DNA of 64,000 bases from Tropicibacter sp. R16_0 (GTDB taxonomy: Bacteria > Pseudomonadota > Alphaproteobacteria > Rhodobacterales > Rhodobacteraceae), in contig NZ_JAGHRE010000002.1 in the NCBI RefSeq assembly GCF_017743935.1, positions 372,001 to 436,000 of the forward strand. The letters are read 5' to 3'. Positions 54,522 to 62,982 of this stretch are shown one piece after another (positions within the stretch are counted from its first letter, which is position 1; every line of letters starts with the position of its first letter). Position numbers and translations under genes: made by a program. The notes beneath the pieces were generated by a model. That model saw only the letters and a program-made list of their open reading frames with translations, did no database searches and had not been told where the DNA came from.

Positions 54522-55934
54522 ATGTGGTCATTTTTGTTGGCACTGAGTGTTCTGCTTCTCTTTATCTCTGCGGTTCTTTGCGCGGTCCGGGCGGCCCAGA
54601 CCGCCCGTACACCGCAGGGGGCGGTCGGCTGGGTTGTCTTCCTGCTTGCCGTTCCGTGGGCGGGCGTGCCGCTTTACCTGTTTCTGGGTCACCACCGGTT
54701 CACCGGCTACCGTATCGCGCGGCGAGAAAGCGAACGTGTGGTGCAAGGGATAAAGGCCTATTCCGAACACATCCGCCCTGCCCCCGAAACCCTGACAATG
54801 AATGTCAAACCCTTCGAGGCCATCGCCAACCTGCCCGTTCTCAAGGGCAACGAGGCCAAGTTGCTGGTCGATGGCGAGGCCACGTTTAGCGCGATTTTCG
54901 ACGCCATTGACGCAGCCCAGGACTACATCCTCATCCAGTTCTACATCGTGCGCGCCGATGATCTGGGATTGCGTCTTCAGGCCAAACTGATCGAAGCAGC
55001 CGCGCGTGGCGTCAAGGTGCGGTTCATGACCGACGCGGTCGGCAGCTATCACCTGCCCAATTCCTATTACGAGGAAATGCGCAGCGCAGGCATCGACATT
55101 GTCATGCCCGCAGATCAAAGGGGCCCCAAGTACCGCTTTCAACTGAACTATCGCAACCACCGCAAAACCGTCGTCATTGACGGCACCACCGGCTTTATCG
55201 GTGGGCACAATGTGGGGGACGAATACCTGGGGCTGGATCCCAAGTTCGGCCGGTGGCGGGACACACACATGCGCATCAGCGGGCCCATCGTATCGCAGCT
55301 GCAACTGATCTTTGTCGAAGACTGGCATTGGGCCCGGGACGAAGACCTGCTCGACGCGCTGAACTGGGCTGCTCCGGACGTCGAAGACAATGCAAATGCG
55401 GTCATCGTGGCCACTGGTCCGGGTGACACGACCGAGACGGGATCGATGATGTTCTTTTCCGCGATTGCTGCCGCACAAGAACGGATCTGGCTCGCCTCGC
55501 CGTATTTTGTGCCCGACATCGACGTGATGACCGCCCTGACCAACGCGGCCATGCGCGGCGTCGATGTGCGTCTGCTGGTGCCGGACGTGATCGACCACAA
55601 GATGCCCTGGCTGGCCGCCTTTGCCTATTTCGACGAGATCATCGAGGCAGGCGTCAAGGTTTACCGCTACACCGATGGTTTCATGCACCAAAAGGCCTTT
55701 GTGGTGGATCATGCGCTGGCCGCGGTCGGCACCACAAACCTGGACAACCGATCCTTTCGACTGAATTTCGAAGCGATGGCTTTGTTCTTTGACGCCGACA
55801 TCGCAGCCGATGTGGACGAGATGTTTCAGGTGGACTTTGAAAACTCCTACGAGCTCGTCAAACCCTTGGCCTTGCAACCGGCCTTTGTCCGCTATGGCGC
55901 CCCGCTGGCCCGGCTGGTCTCACCAATCCTTTAG
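54522..55934 (+). CDS. cls: Cardiolipin synthase
   Basis: A 470-residue phospholipase D-type synthase. Two transmembrane helices at about 3-20 and 36-55 precede two HKD motifs: His213/Lys215/Asp220 (NHRKTVVIDG) and His389/Lys391/Asp396 (MHQKAFVVD). These are the two halves of the active site that makes cardiolipin from phosphatidylglycerol. A good GGGAG site precedes the start. It converges with the ion-channel gene, overlapping it by four bases. Confidence 0.93.
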   Translation: MWSFLLALSVLLLFISAVLCAVRAAQTARTPQGAVGWVVFLLAVPWAGVPLYLFLGHHRFTGYRIARRESERVVQGIKAYSEHIRPAPETLTMNVKPFEAIANLPVLKGNEAKLLVDGEATFSAIFDAIDAAQDYILIQFYIVRADDLGLRLQAKLIEAAARGVKVRFMTDAVGSYHLPNSYYEEMRSAGIDIVMPADQRGPKYRFQLNYRNHRKTVVIDGTTGFIGGHNVGDEYLGLDPKFGRWRDTHMRISGPIVSQLQLIFVEDWHWARDEDLLDALNWAAPDVEDNANAVIVATGPGDTTETGSMMFFSAIAAAQERIWLASPYFVPDIDVMTALTNAAMRGVDVRLLVPDVIDHKMPWLAAFAYFDEIIEAGVKVYRYTDGFMHQKAFVVDHALAAVGTTNLDNRSFRLNFEAMALFFDADIAADVDEMFQVDFENSYELVKPLALQPAFVRYGAPLARLVSPIL

Positions 55935-56365
55935 ATCCTGCCCTTGTTTTCGAACAAGCGGGTCATCATGGCCACCAAATAAGCGGTGGACAGGCCAAAT
56001 GCCAAAAGACCGGTGACCGAGGCAAAGGCCGCGAAGATCCGCAACTCGGGTCCCAACACGATGTCGCCGTATCCAAGGGTTGTATACGTCACCAGAGAAA
56101 AATAGATGGCCGAATTCCAATCGGGCATCACATCCCACAAAACCCAAACCCCTGCCCACATCCAGACTTGGATCGTGTGCGCCAGTACGATCACCCCAAG
56201 AGACACGGCAATCAGCGTTGTCGCACGGAAAACCACCGATTTGCCAGGCATTTGGAGGGTGATTTTTTCCAGCCATAGATTGCACAAAACCAGCAACACG
56301 ATCTCGATGGCAAAACACAGCCCCAAGTTCACGCTGCCCCAAAAGATCTGCTCGGTTAAGGTCAC
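55931..56365 (-). CDS. Small potassium-channel-like protein
   Basis: A 144-residue membrane protein with about four hydrophobic segments; the last two enclose a pore loop with the selectivity-filter-like motif TTLGYGD at residues 95-101. This suits the ion-channel family (PF07885). There is no regulatory domain. The start is GTG with an AGGAG site upstream. Function in the cell is unknown. Confidence 0.85.
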   Translation of the reverse strand: MTLTEQIFWGSVNLGLCFAIEIVLLVLCNLWLEKITLQMPGKSVVFRATTLIAVSLGVIVLAHTIQVWMWAGVWVLWDVMPDWNSAIYFSLVTYTTLGYGDIVLGPELRIFAAFASVTGLLAFGLSTAYLVAMMTRLFENKGRI

Positions 56366-56534
56366 TGTGCGGCTCCTGTCGAATTCCCCTTTAGGTGTCG
56401 GAAATTTGCACGCGGGTCAATCCGTTGCCCCAAAGGTGCGGCGGAAGGTTGCTATCTATGCCTCGTCACTGGACACCGCTTTGATCCGCGCCACAGTATG
56501 GGTAAGAAAAAGACGCCAACCCGGGGCCAACTCC

Positions 56535-57182
56535 ATGCTGCTGTCCATTGAAAACGTTGACAAAGCCTACCCCGGCGGGCGCCCTGTTCTGTCGGGCGTG
56601 TCCTTGCAGCTGGATCGGGGTGAGACCTTGGCCCTGACGGGTGACAGTGGCAGCGGCAAAAGCACGCTTTTGAACCTGGCCGCGACCTTGGATCATTTCG
56701 ATGCGGGTGAAATCAGACTGGATCAAACGCGGTATTCAGGGTTGGACGACGCCGGACGCGCGGCGCTCAGGAGAAATCAGGTGGCGTTGGTGTTTCAAGC
56801 CTTCAACCTGATCCCGTCGCTGACGGTGGCCCAGAACCTGAGTTTTCACGCCCGTTTGGCCGGTGGTCTTGATCCGGACTGGCAAGAGACACTTGCCGAA
56901 CGTTTGGGCCTGACCGACCTGCTGGATCGCATGCCCGAGCAGCTGTCCGGCGGGCAGCAACAGCGCGTCGCCATCGGGCGAGCCATGGCGCTGAAACCGC
57001 CGCTTTTGCTGGCGGACGAACCCACGGGCAACCTGGATGAAATCGCAAGCACGGCCGTCATGGACCTGATGCTCGAACTGGTTCGGGATACGGGCTCTGC
57101 CCTGCTGCTGGTCACTCATTCACCGGCCATCGCCGCCCGCGCGGATCGTCAAGTTCATCTGAGCCAGGGACAGATTGCATGA
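56535..57182 (+). CDS. ABC transporter ATP-binding protein (MacB/LolD type)
   Basis: A 215-residue ATPase. Walker A is GDSGSGKST at 36-44, the signature is LSGGQQQR, and Walker B is LLLADEPTG. The type matches the ATPases of FtsX-fold systems (MacB, LolD). The start at 56535 fits the family; upstream frame residues do not. It overlaps the permease gene by four bases (ATGA). With the following permease and lipocalin it resembles the AttEFGH group of transport systems. Confidence 0.92.
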   Translation: MLLSIENVDKAYPGGRPVLSGVSLQLDRGETLALTGDSGSGKSTLLNLAATLDHFDAGEIRLDQTRYSGLDDAGRAALRRNQVALVFQAFNLIPSLTVAQNLSFHARLAGGLDPDWQETLAERLGLTDLLDRMPEQLSGGQQQRVAIGRAMALKPPLLLADEPTGNLDEIASTAVMDLMLELVRDTGSALLLVTHSPAIAARADRQVHLSQGQIA

Positions 57183-59593
57183 CAGGCGCCATCCTGCAGG
57201 CCATCTGGTCCCACTGGCGGCGCCATCCTTTGCAGCTGGCCACGTTGCTTAGTGGCATCGCGTTGGCCACCGCACTCTGGTCGGCGGTTCAGGCGATCAA
57301 CACCGAGGCGCGGGCAAACTATGCCAGTGCCACACAGCAGTTGGCCGCCGGGTCTCTGGATCAGATCGTGGATCCCGCTGGCCCGATGACCCTATCACAA
57401 TACCGCACCCTGCGCCGGGCCGGCTGGCAAGTGGCGGCGGTGCGCGAAGGACGGCTTGCAGTAGCCGGGGGACGGGTGGATCTTTTGGGTGTGGATCTGC
57501 TGAGCTATCCCACCCTGCCCGCCGTTGCCGAAGCCTCTCAAGTTCAAGGGATCGCGCCAGTTGATGCCCTGTCCGCGCCTGGGCGCCTGTTCGCCCGCGC
57601 AGCGTTGGCCGAGCGATTGAAAGCGACCCCCGGCTTGCCACCTGTGATTGCAAGCGATCAAGTGCCGGTAGGCACGGTCCTGACCGACATCGGCACCGCC
57701 GGTGCGCTGCTGGGAGCGCCTGAGCAGATCAGCTATCTGGTCGTCCTACCGAACCAACCCAAAGGCATTCCCCCTTTGGATCAGATCGCACCGGACCTGC
57801 GCCGCATCTCGGCCCAAGGTGACGGCGGTATTGCCAGCCTGACCGACAGCTTTCATCTGAACCTGACCGCTTTTGGCCTGCTGTCCTTTGCCGTTGGGCT
57901 GTTCATTGTCCATGGCACCGTAGGTCTGGCCTTTGAACAGCGCCGCCCGATGATCCGCACCTTGCGCGCTCTAGGCACCCCCATGCAAATCCTGCGCCGT
58001 CTTTTGGTGGTAGAGTTGATGATCCTGGCCCTGATCGGGGGCGTCGTGGGGCTGGTACTGGGGCTCTATATCGCCGGTGCCCTGCTACCGGATGTGGCCG
58101 CCACGCTGCGGGGACTTTACGGCGCGCCGGTGGACGGGGCGTTGACGATCCGACCTGTGTGGGTTGCCTCGGGCCTTGGGATGGCGCTGATTGGAACCGC
58201 TGCAGCCAGCGGTCAGGCGTTTTGGAAGCTTGCACGCATGCCGCTCTTGTCCACCCCCGGCACACGGGCCTGGTCGGGGCAAACCCAGGGTTCGGTGGCC
58301 CGGCTGGCCTTGGCCGGTTTGGCACTGTTCGGGTTGGGCGTGATCGCGGTTTTTCTGGGGGATGGGCTGATCGCCGGGTTTGCATTGTTGGCGGGTCTGT
58401 TGATGGGCGCGGCCCTGTGTTTGCCATTCCTCTTGTCGCATTTGCTGAACCTTGGCGGACGCACTGCGCGCACGGTGCTGTGTGAATGGGTCTGGGCGGA
58501 TATGAAAGCACAGCTGCCTGGCTTGTCGCTGGCGCTGATGGCGCTGCTTTTGGCGATGGCCGCAAACATCGGCGTCGGGACCATGGTGTCCAGCTTTCGT
58601 CTGACCTTTACCGGATGGCTTGACCAGCGCCTGACCGCCGAATTGTATGTCACGGCCCGCGACGACGCCCAAGGTGCCGAGATTGAGCGCTGGTTGGGCC
58701 AACACAGTGACCGTGTCCTACCCATCCGCGCGGTGGAGATGGAGCACGACGGCGCACCGATCTTTGTGTATGGGGTCGTGGATGACCAAACCTATCGCAG
58801 TCACTGGCCGCTGCTGACCCCGGTCGAAGGCGTCTGGGACCAAGTGATGGGGGGCGACGCCATCTTGATCAACGAGCAGATGGCCCGCCGCAACAACCTC
58901 TGGCCGGGGGACACTGTTACGCTGACCTCGGATATCACCTATCCGATCGCAGGCGTCTATTCGGATTACGGCAATCCCACGGCGCAGGCCATTCTGTCCG
59001 TGGACGAACTGCCCCGCTTTGGCCTGCCTGTACCGAACACGCAATTTGGCATTCGCTTGCCGCCGGGCCAAGTTGCAACTGTGGCTCAAGAACTGAGCGC
59101 CAGTTTCGACCTGCCGCCGGGCGCATTGATTGATCAGGCCAGCCTCAAGGCCCGCTCGATGGAGATCTTCGACAAGACTTTTGTCGTGACCGGTGCACTC
59201 AACATCCTGACGCTTGGCGTGGCGGGGTTTGCCATTTTCACCAGCCTCCTGACGCTCTGGACCCAACGCCTGCCTCAGTTGGCCCCGGTCTGGGCCATGG
59301 GCATCACGCGCAGGCAACTGGCTGGTCTGGAGCTGTTGCGCAGCGTGATCCTGGCGGCGCTGACGACTGCGCTTGCCCTGCCGCTGGGTTTGATGCTGGC
59401 CTGGGTTCTGCTGGCCGTGATCAATGTCGAGGCCTTTGGTTGGCGCCTGCCCATGTTCGTCTTCCCCGTGGAATGGGCCAAACTGGCGGCACTGGCCATG
59501 CTCACCGCCTTGGTGGCCGGCCTGCTGCCCGCCCGGCGTCTTTTGCAAGTGCCGCCCTCGGATCTGCTCAAGGTTTTTGCCCATGAACGTTAG
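57179..59593 (+). CDS. FtsX-type ABC transporter permease (fused double form)
   Basis: An 804-residue permease. Transmembrane helices cluster at about residues 18-38, 230-250, 280-310, 320-350, 390-430, 450-480 and then 670-700 and 740-790, so it carries two FtsX domains on one chain. Between them are large periplasmic loops. Such permeases do not pump substrate through the membrane but move lipoproteins or lipids to the outer side, or drive periplasmic changes. In Agrobacterium the equivalent AttF and AttG are separate proteins. It overlaps both neighbouring genes. Confidence 0.9.
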   Translation: MTGAILQAIWSHWRRHPLQLATLLSGIALATALWSAVQAINTEARANYASATQQLAAGSLDQIVDPAGPMTLSQYRTLRRAGWQVAAVREGRLAVAGGRVDLLGVDLLSYPTLPAVAEASQVQGIAPVDALSAPGRLFARAALAERLKATPGLPPVIASDQVPVGTVLTDIGTAGALLGAPEQISYLVVLPNQPKGIPPLDQIAPDLRRISAQGDGGIASLTDSFHLNLTAFGLLSFAVGLFIVHGTVGLAFEQRRPMIRTLRALGTPMQILRRLLVVELMILALIGGVVGLVLGLYIAGALLPDVAATLRGLYGAPVDGALTIRPVWVASGLGMALIGTAAASGQAFWKLARMPLLSTPGTRAWSGQTQGSVARLALAGLALFGLGVIAVFLGDGLIAGFALLAGLLMGAALCLPFLLSHLLNLGGRTARTVLCEWVWADMKAQLPGLSLALMALLLAMAANIGVGTMVSSFRLTFTGWLDQRLTAELYVTARDDAQGAEIERWLGQHSDRVLPIRAVEMEHDGAPIFVYGVVDDQTYRSHWPLLTPVEGVWDQVMGGDAILINEQMARRNNLWPGDTVTLTSDITYPIAGVYSDYGNPTAQAILSVDELPRFGLPVPNTQFGIRLPPGQVATVAQELSASFDLPPGALIDQASLKARSMEIFDKTFVVTGALNILTLGVAGFAIFTSLLTLWTQRLPQLAPVWAMGITRRQLAGLELLRSVILAALTTALALPLGLMLAWVLLAVINVEAFGWRLPMFVFPVEWAKLAALAMLTALVAGLLPARRLLQVPPSDLLKVFAHER

Positions 59594-60626
59594 GATGATC
59601 CTGCTTGTTCTGCTGCTGGCCCTGCCCGGTGTGGCCGGTGCCCAGGGGTTTGCGGGTCTTGGCACCACCGCCGAAGGGTTTGCCGTGCCGCAACGCGGAA
59701 ACCTGTTGCGCTTTCACGCCGACCATGGTGCCCACCCGTCGTTCCGGATCGAATGGTGGTATGTCACCGCCAACCTGACAGGCGCGGATGGGCGGGACTA
59801 TGGCATTCAATGGACCCTGTTTCGCAGTGCCCTGCGCCCCTTTGCAAGTGAAGGCTGGCAAAGCCCGCAGCTTTGGATGGGACATGCGGCGGTCACAACA
59901 CCCGAGGCGCATTTCTTTGACGAACGCTTTGCGCGCGATGGCATTGGACAGGCTGGTGTCACGGCGCACCCGTTTGAGGCCTGGATTGACGATTGGCAAA
60001 TGGTCGGCCCCGATTTCGACAATCTGAACCTGCGCGCCAGCGGGTCCGAATTCACCTATGACTTGGACCTTGTGGCCACCGGCCCGTTGGTGGCCCATGG
60101 CGATCGGGGGTATTCGGTCAAATCCGCGGCTGGTCAAGCGAGCTATTACTATTCCCAACCCGCCTATCAGGTCAGCGGCACGCTGGACCTGCCGGACGGC
60201 CCGATGCCGGTCACCGGCTGGGCCTGGCTCGACCGCGAATGGTCTTCTCAGCCCCTGTCCGAGGATCAGACAGGGTGGGATTGGTTCTCGCTTACCTTTG
60301 ATAGTGACGAGCGGCTGATGGCGTTTCGGCTCCGGGGGGAAAACGACCTCTTCACCTCAGGCACCTGGATCGCGCCGGACGGTCAAGCAACGCCAATTGG
60401 CAATGGTCACGTGACCGCAACGCCAACCAACTGGGACACGACGACCGGACGCCGAGTCCCAATTGAATGGCACCTGCAATTGCCCGACAAGAGCATCGAC
60501 GTTCGAATTGAGGCGCTCAATCCAGCCGCCTGGATGGGAACAACGTTCGCCTATTGGGAAGGCCCGGTGCGGGTCTCAGGATCGCATCAGGGCAAAGGGT
60601 ATCTGGAGATGACAGGTTATGACTAA
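59583..60626 (+). CDS. AttH-type lipocalin-like protein
   Basis: A 347-residue protein with a signal peptide (residues 1-20) and two lipocalin-like AttH/CrtC domains: the family motif is RIEWWYVTANL near residue 57, followed by LFRSALRP, AAWAWLDREWSSQPL-type block (TGWAWLDREWSSQPL) and WDWFSL. Such proteins probably bind hydrophobic molecules in the periplasm and pass them to or from the ABC permease. The start overlaps the end of the permease by 11 bases. Confidence 0.88.
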   Translation: MNVRMILLVLLLALPGVAGAQGFAGLGTTAEGFAVPQRGNLLRFHADHGAHPSFRIEWWYVTANLTGADGRDYGIQWTLFRSALRPFASEGWQSPQLWMGHAAVTTPEAHFFDERFARDGIGQAGVTAHPFEAWIDDWQMVGPDFDNLNLRASGSEFTYDLDLVATGPLVAHGDRGYSVKSAAGQASYYYSQPAYQVSGTLDLPDGPMPVTGWAWLDREWSSQPLSEDQTGWDWFSLTFDSDERLMAFRLRGENDLFTSGTWIAPDGQATPIGNGHVTATPTNWDTTTGRRVPIEWHLQLPDKSIDVRIEALNPAAWMGTTFAYWEGPVRVSGSHQGKGYLEMTGYD

Positions 60627-61173
60627 GCCCACGTTGACCGCCGCCTGGGCCCAAGCCTGGGCCATCTTGCAGCAAGCGATTGCAGACGATCGCTCGCCCC
60701 TGAGGTTCGTAACCTTGGCCACCGTCGACGCGAACCACGCCCCGCAATTGCGCAGCGTGGTGCTGCGCGAATTGGATGCGGAGGCGGCGACGCTTTACAT
60801 TTTCACCGATGCCCGTTCGCACAAGGTGGCAGAGCTTGGCAAAAACAACGCGGTGTCCCTGCACCTCTGGGCGCCAGATCACCTGATCCAACTGCGTCTG
60901 TCCGGTCAGGCGCAGATCTCGAGCGGTACACCGATCCGGGACCATTGGGATACCGTGCCTGATCACATGCGCGAAGCCTATGGCCATGTCCCATCCCCCG
61001 GCACCAAAATCGCGACGCCCGACGCCTGGGAAGTGCGCCCAGACATCCAGAATTTCGCCAAAATCACCCTTATCTTGTCTCATATCGACATTGTTTGCCT
61101 GTCGCGCGACGGACATTGGCGCGTGGAATTCCTTAGGGAAAACAATTGGAAAGGCGATTGGCTGTCGCCTTAA
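60619..61173 (+). CDS. Pyridoxamine 5'-phosphate oxidase family FMN-binding protein
   Basis: A 184-residue split-barrel flavoprotein of the PNPOx family. It contains RFVTLATVDANHAPQLRSVVLRELDAEA, ending with a Trp/Arg-rich C-terminal block that shapes the FMN site. It lacks features that would prove it acts on pyridoxamine phosphate and may be a general FMN-dependent reductase. It overlaps the lipocalin gene by eight bases, so it is translated with the ABC system. Confidence 0.82.
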   Translation: MTKPTLTAAWAQAWAILQQAIADDRSPLRFVTLATVDANHAPQLRSVVLRELDAEAATLYIFTDARSHKVAELGKNNAVSLHLWAPDHLIQLRLSGQAQISSGTPIRDHWDTVPDHMREAYGHVPSPGTKIATPDAWEVRPDIQNFAKITLILSHIDIVCLSRDGHWRVEFLRENNWKGDWLSP

Positions 61174-61205
61174 ACGACCAAATCTGGACAGTTGACGCAA
61201 GGACA

Positions 61206-61228
61206 GGTTGCAGACAACCGTTGCAACC
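61206..61228 (+). promoter_or_regulatory. Inverted repeat upstream of the solute-binding protein gene
   Basis: GGTTGCA (61206-61212) and TGCAACC (61222-61228) are exact inverted repeats with a nine-base spacer, 96-118 bases before the ATG of the next gene. The position fits an operator or a leader hairpin. Confidence 0.35.
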
Positions 61229-61323
61229 CGCTCAAGGATTTGGATGATACACCCCATGAGGACCGGAACGGTCCAAACGCCTGCGGCACAAGAATCGCAG
61301 GCTCAATAAATTGGGAGAGAACG

Positions 61324-62904
61324 ATGAAACTCAAACATCTTCTGGTCGCCGCAAGTGCGACCGCTCTGATGGCGTCTGCCGTTTCGGCAGAAACGCTACG
61401 CTGGGCCCGCGCCGGTGACGCGCTGACGCTGGACCCGCATGCGCAAAACGAAGGCCCGACCTCGGCGCTGGCGCATCAGATCATGGAGCCGCTGGTGATG
61501 CGCGACATGACCGGCGCCATGGTGCCTGCTCTGGCCACCGAATGGGGCCCGTCCGAGGCCAACCCGAACGTCTGGGTGTTCAAACTGCGTGAAGGCGTGA
61601 CCTTCCACGACGGCGCCGAGTTCGACAGCGAAGACGTCGTCTTCTCGCTGAACCGTGCGATGACACCGGATTCGGACTACAAGGAACTGCTGGCCTCGGT
61701 CAAAGAGGTCCGGGCGACCGACAAATATACCGTCGAGATCGAGACCAACGGTCCGAACCCGATCATGCCGAACAACCTGACCAACATGTTCATGATGGAC
61801 AAGGGTTGGGCCGAAGCAAACGGCGCGGTCAAGGTGCAGGACTATGAAGGTGGCGAAGACACCTATGCGGCCAAGAACGCCATGGGCACTGGCCCCTACA
61901 AACTGGTGAGCCGCGAGCCTGACGTGAAAACCGTCATGACGATCAACGAGAACTATTGGGGCAAGGACGAATTCCCCATGGCCGTGACCGAGATCATCTA
62001 TACCCCGATCCAGAACGCCGCGACCCGGGTTGCCGCTCTGCTGTCGGGTGAGGTTGATTTCATTCAGGACGTGCCGGTGCAGGATTTGAGCCGCGTTGCG
62101 CAATCCGATGGTCTGGACGTGCGCACCGCACCGCAGAACCGCGTCATCTTCTTTGGTATGAACCAGGGCGATGCGGATCTGAAGAACGACAACGTCGAAG
62201 GCAAAAACCCGCTGGCAGATGTCCGCGTGCGTCGTGCGATGTCGATGGCGATCAACCGCGATGCGATCAAACAGGTCGTGATGCGCGGTCAGTCTGCACC
62301 TGCGGGCATGATCTCGCCGCCGTTTGTGAACGGCTGGAACGAGGCGATGGACAGCTCGTCCAAAACCGACATCGAAGGTGCCAAGGCGTTGATGGCCGAA
62401 GCTGGCTATGGTGACGGGTTCAGCATTCAGCTCGATTGCCCGAACGACCGCTACATCAATGACGAAGCGATCTGTCAGGCCGCCGTTGGCATGCTGGCGC
62501 AGATCGGCGTGACCGTGAACCTGGACGCCAAGCCCAAGGCACAGCACTTCCCGCTGATCAACAACCTGGAAACCGACTTCTACATGCTGGGTTGGGGTGT
62601 TCCGACATATGACTCGGAATACATCTTCAACTTCCTGGCCCACACCAAGGGTGAGAAGTACGGTTCGTGGAATGGCACCCGCTTCGGCAACGCCGATCTG
62701 GACGCCAAGATCCAGGCTCTGGCCTCGGAAACCAACCTGCCCAAGCGCAACGAGATGATCAACGAGATCTGGACCGTTGTGCAGGACGAGCAGCTGTATA
62801 TCCCGATCCACCACCAGGTTCTGAACTGGGGCATGAACTCCAAGGTCGGCACCATCGTGGCACCGGATGACACAGCCAAGTTCAAGTACTTCACGCTGAA
62901 CTGA
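61324..62904 (+). CDS. ABC transporter solute-binding protein, peptide/nickel type (family 5)
   Basis: A 526-residue periplasmic binding protein. The signal peptide (residues 1-22, cleavage after VSA) is followed by LRWARAGDALTLDPHAQNEG and the family 5 signature GVTFHDGAEFDSEDVVFSLNRAM. The late pattern with INEIWTVVQDEQLYIPIHH is typical of DppA/OppA proteins. No permease or ATPase gene lies beside it in this window, so it is an orphan. A GGGAG ribosome binding site precedes the ATG and a strong terminator follows. Confidence 0.93.
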   Translation: MKLKHLLVAASATALMASAVSAETLRWARAGDALTLDPHAQNEGPTSALAHQIMEPLVMRDMTGAMVPALATEWGPSEANPNVWVFKLREGVTFHDGAEFDSEDVVFSLNRAMTPDSDYKELLASVKEVRATDKYTVEIETNGPNPIMPNNLTNMFMMDKGWAEANGAVKVQDYEGGEDTYAAKNAMGTGPYKLVSREPDVKTVMTINENYWGKDEFPMAVTEIIYTPIQNAATRVAALLSGEVDFIQDVPVQDLSRVAQSDGLDVRTAPQNRVIFFGMNQGDADLKNDNVEGKNPLADVRVRRAMSMAINRDAIKQVVMRGQSAPAGMISPPFVNGWNEAMDSSSKTDIEGAKALMAEAGYGDGFSIQLDCPNDRYINDEAICQAAVGMLAQIGVTVNLDAKPKAQHFPLINNLETDFYMLGWGVPTYDSEYIFNFLAHTKGEKYGSWNGTRFGNADLDAKIQALASETNLPKRNEMINEIWTVVQDEQLYIPIHHQVLNWGMNSKVGTIVAPDDTAKFKYFTLN

Positions 62905-62934
62905 TCCACGCTGATCATCAGAGCCAAGTAAATG

Positions 62935-62963
62935 GGCCCGTCGAGAGATCGACGGGCCTTTTT
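62935..62963 (+). terminator. Rho-independent terminator after the solute-binding protein gene
   Basis: GGCCCGTCG (62935-62943) and CGACGGGCC (62950-62958) form a perfect 9-bp stem with loop AGAGAT, followed by five T residues. The next gene converges and ends at 62983. Confidence 0.9.
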
Positions 62964-62982
62964 CGTGTCAGATCAGGGCACG

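Noticed and set aside
61396-62814. A 472-codon minus-strand frame
   Set aside because: Antisense to the solute-binding protein gene, with repetitive His/Val/Arg content.
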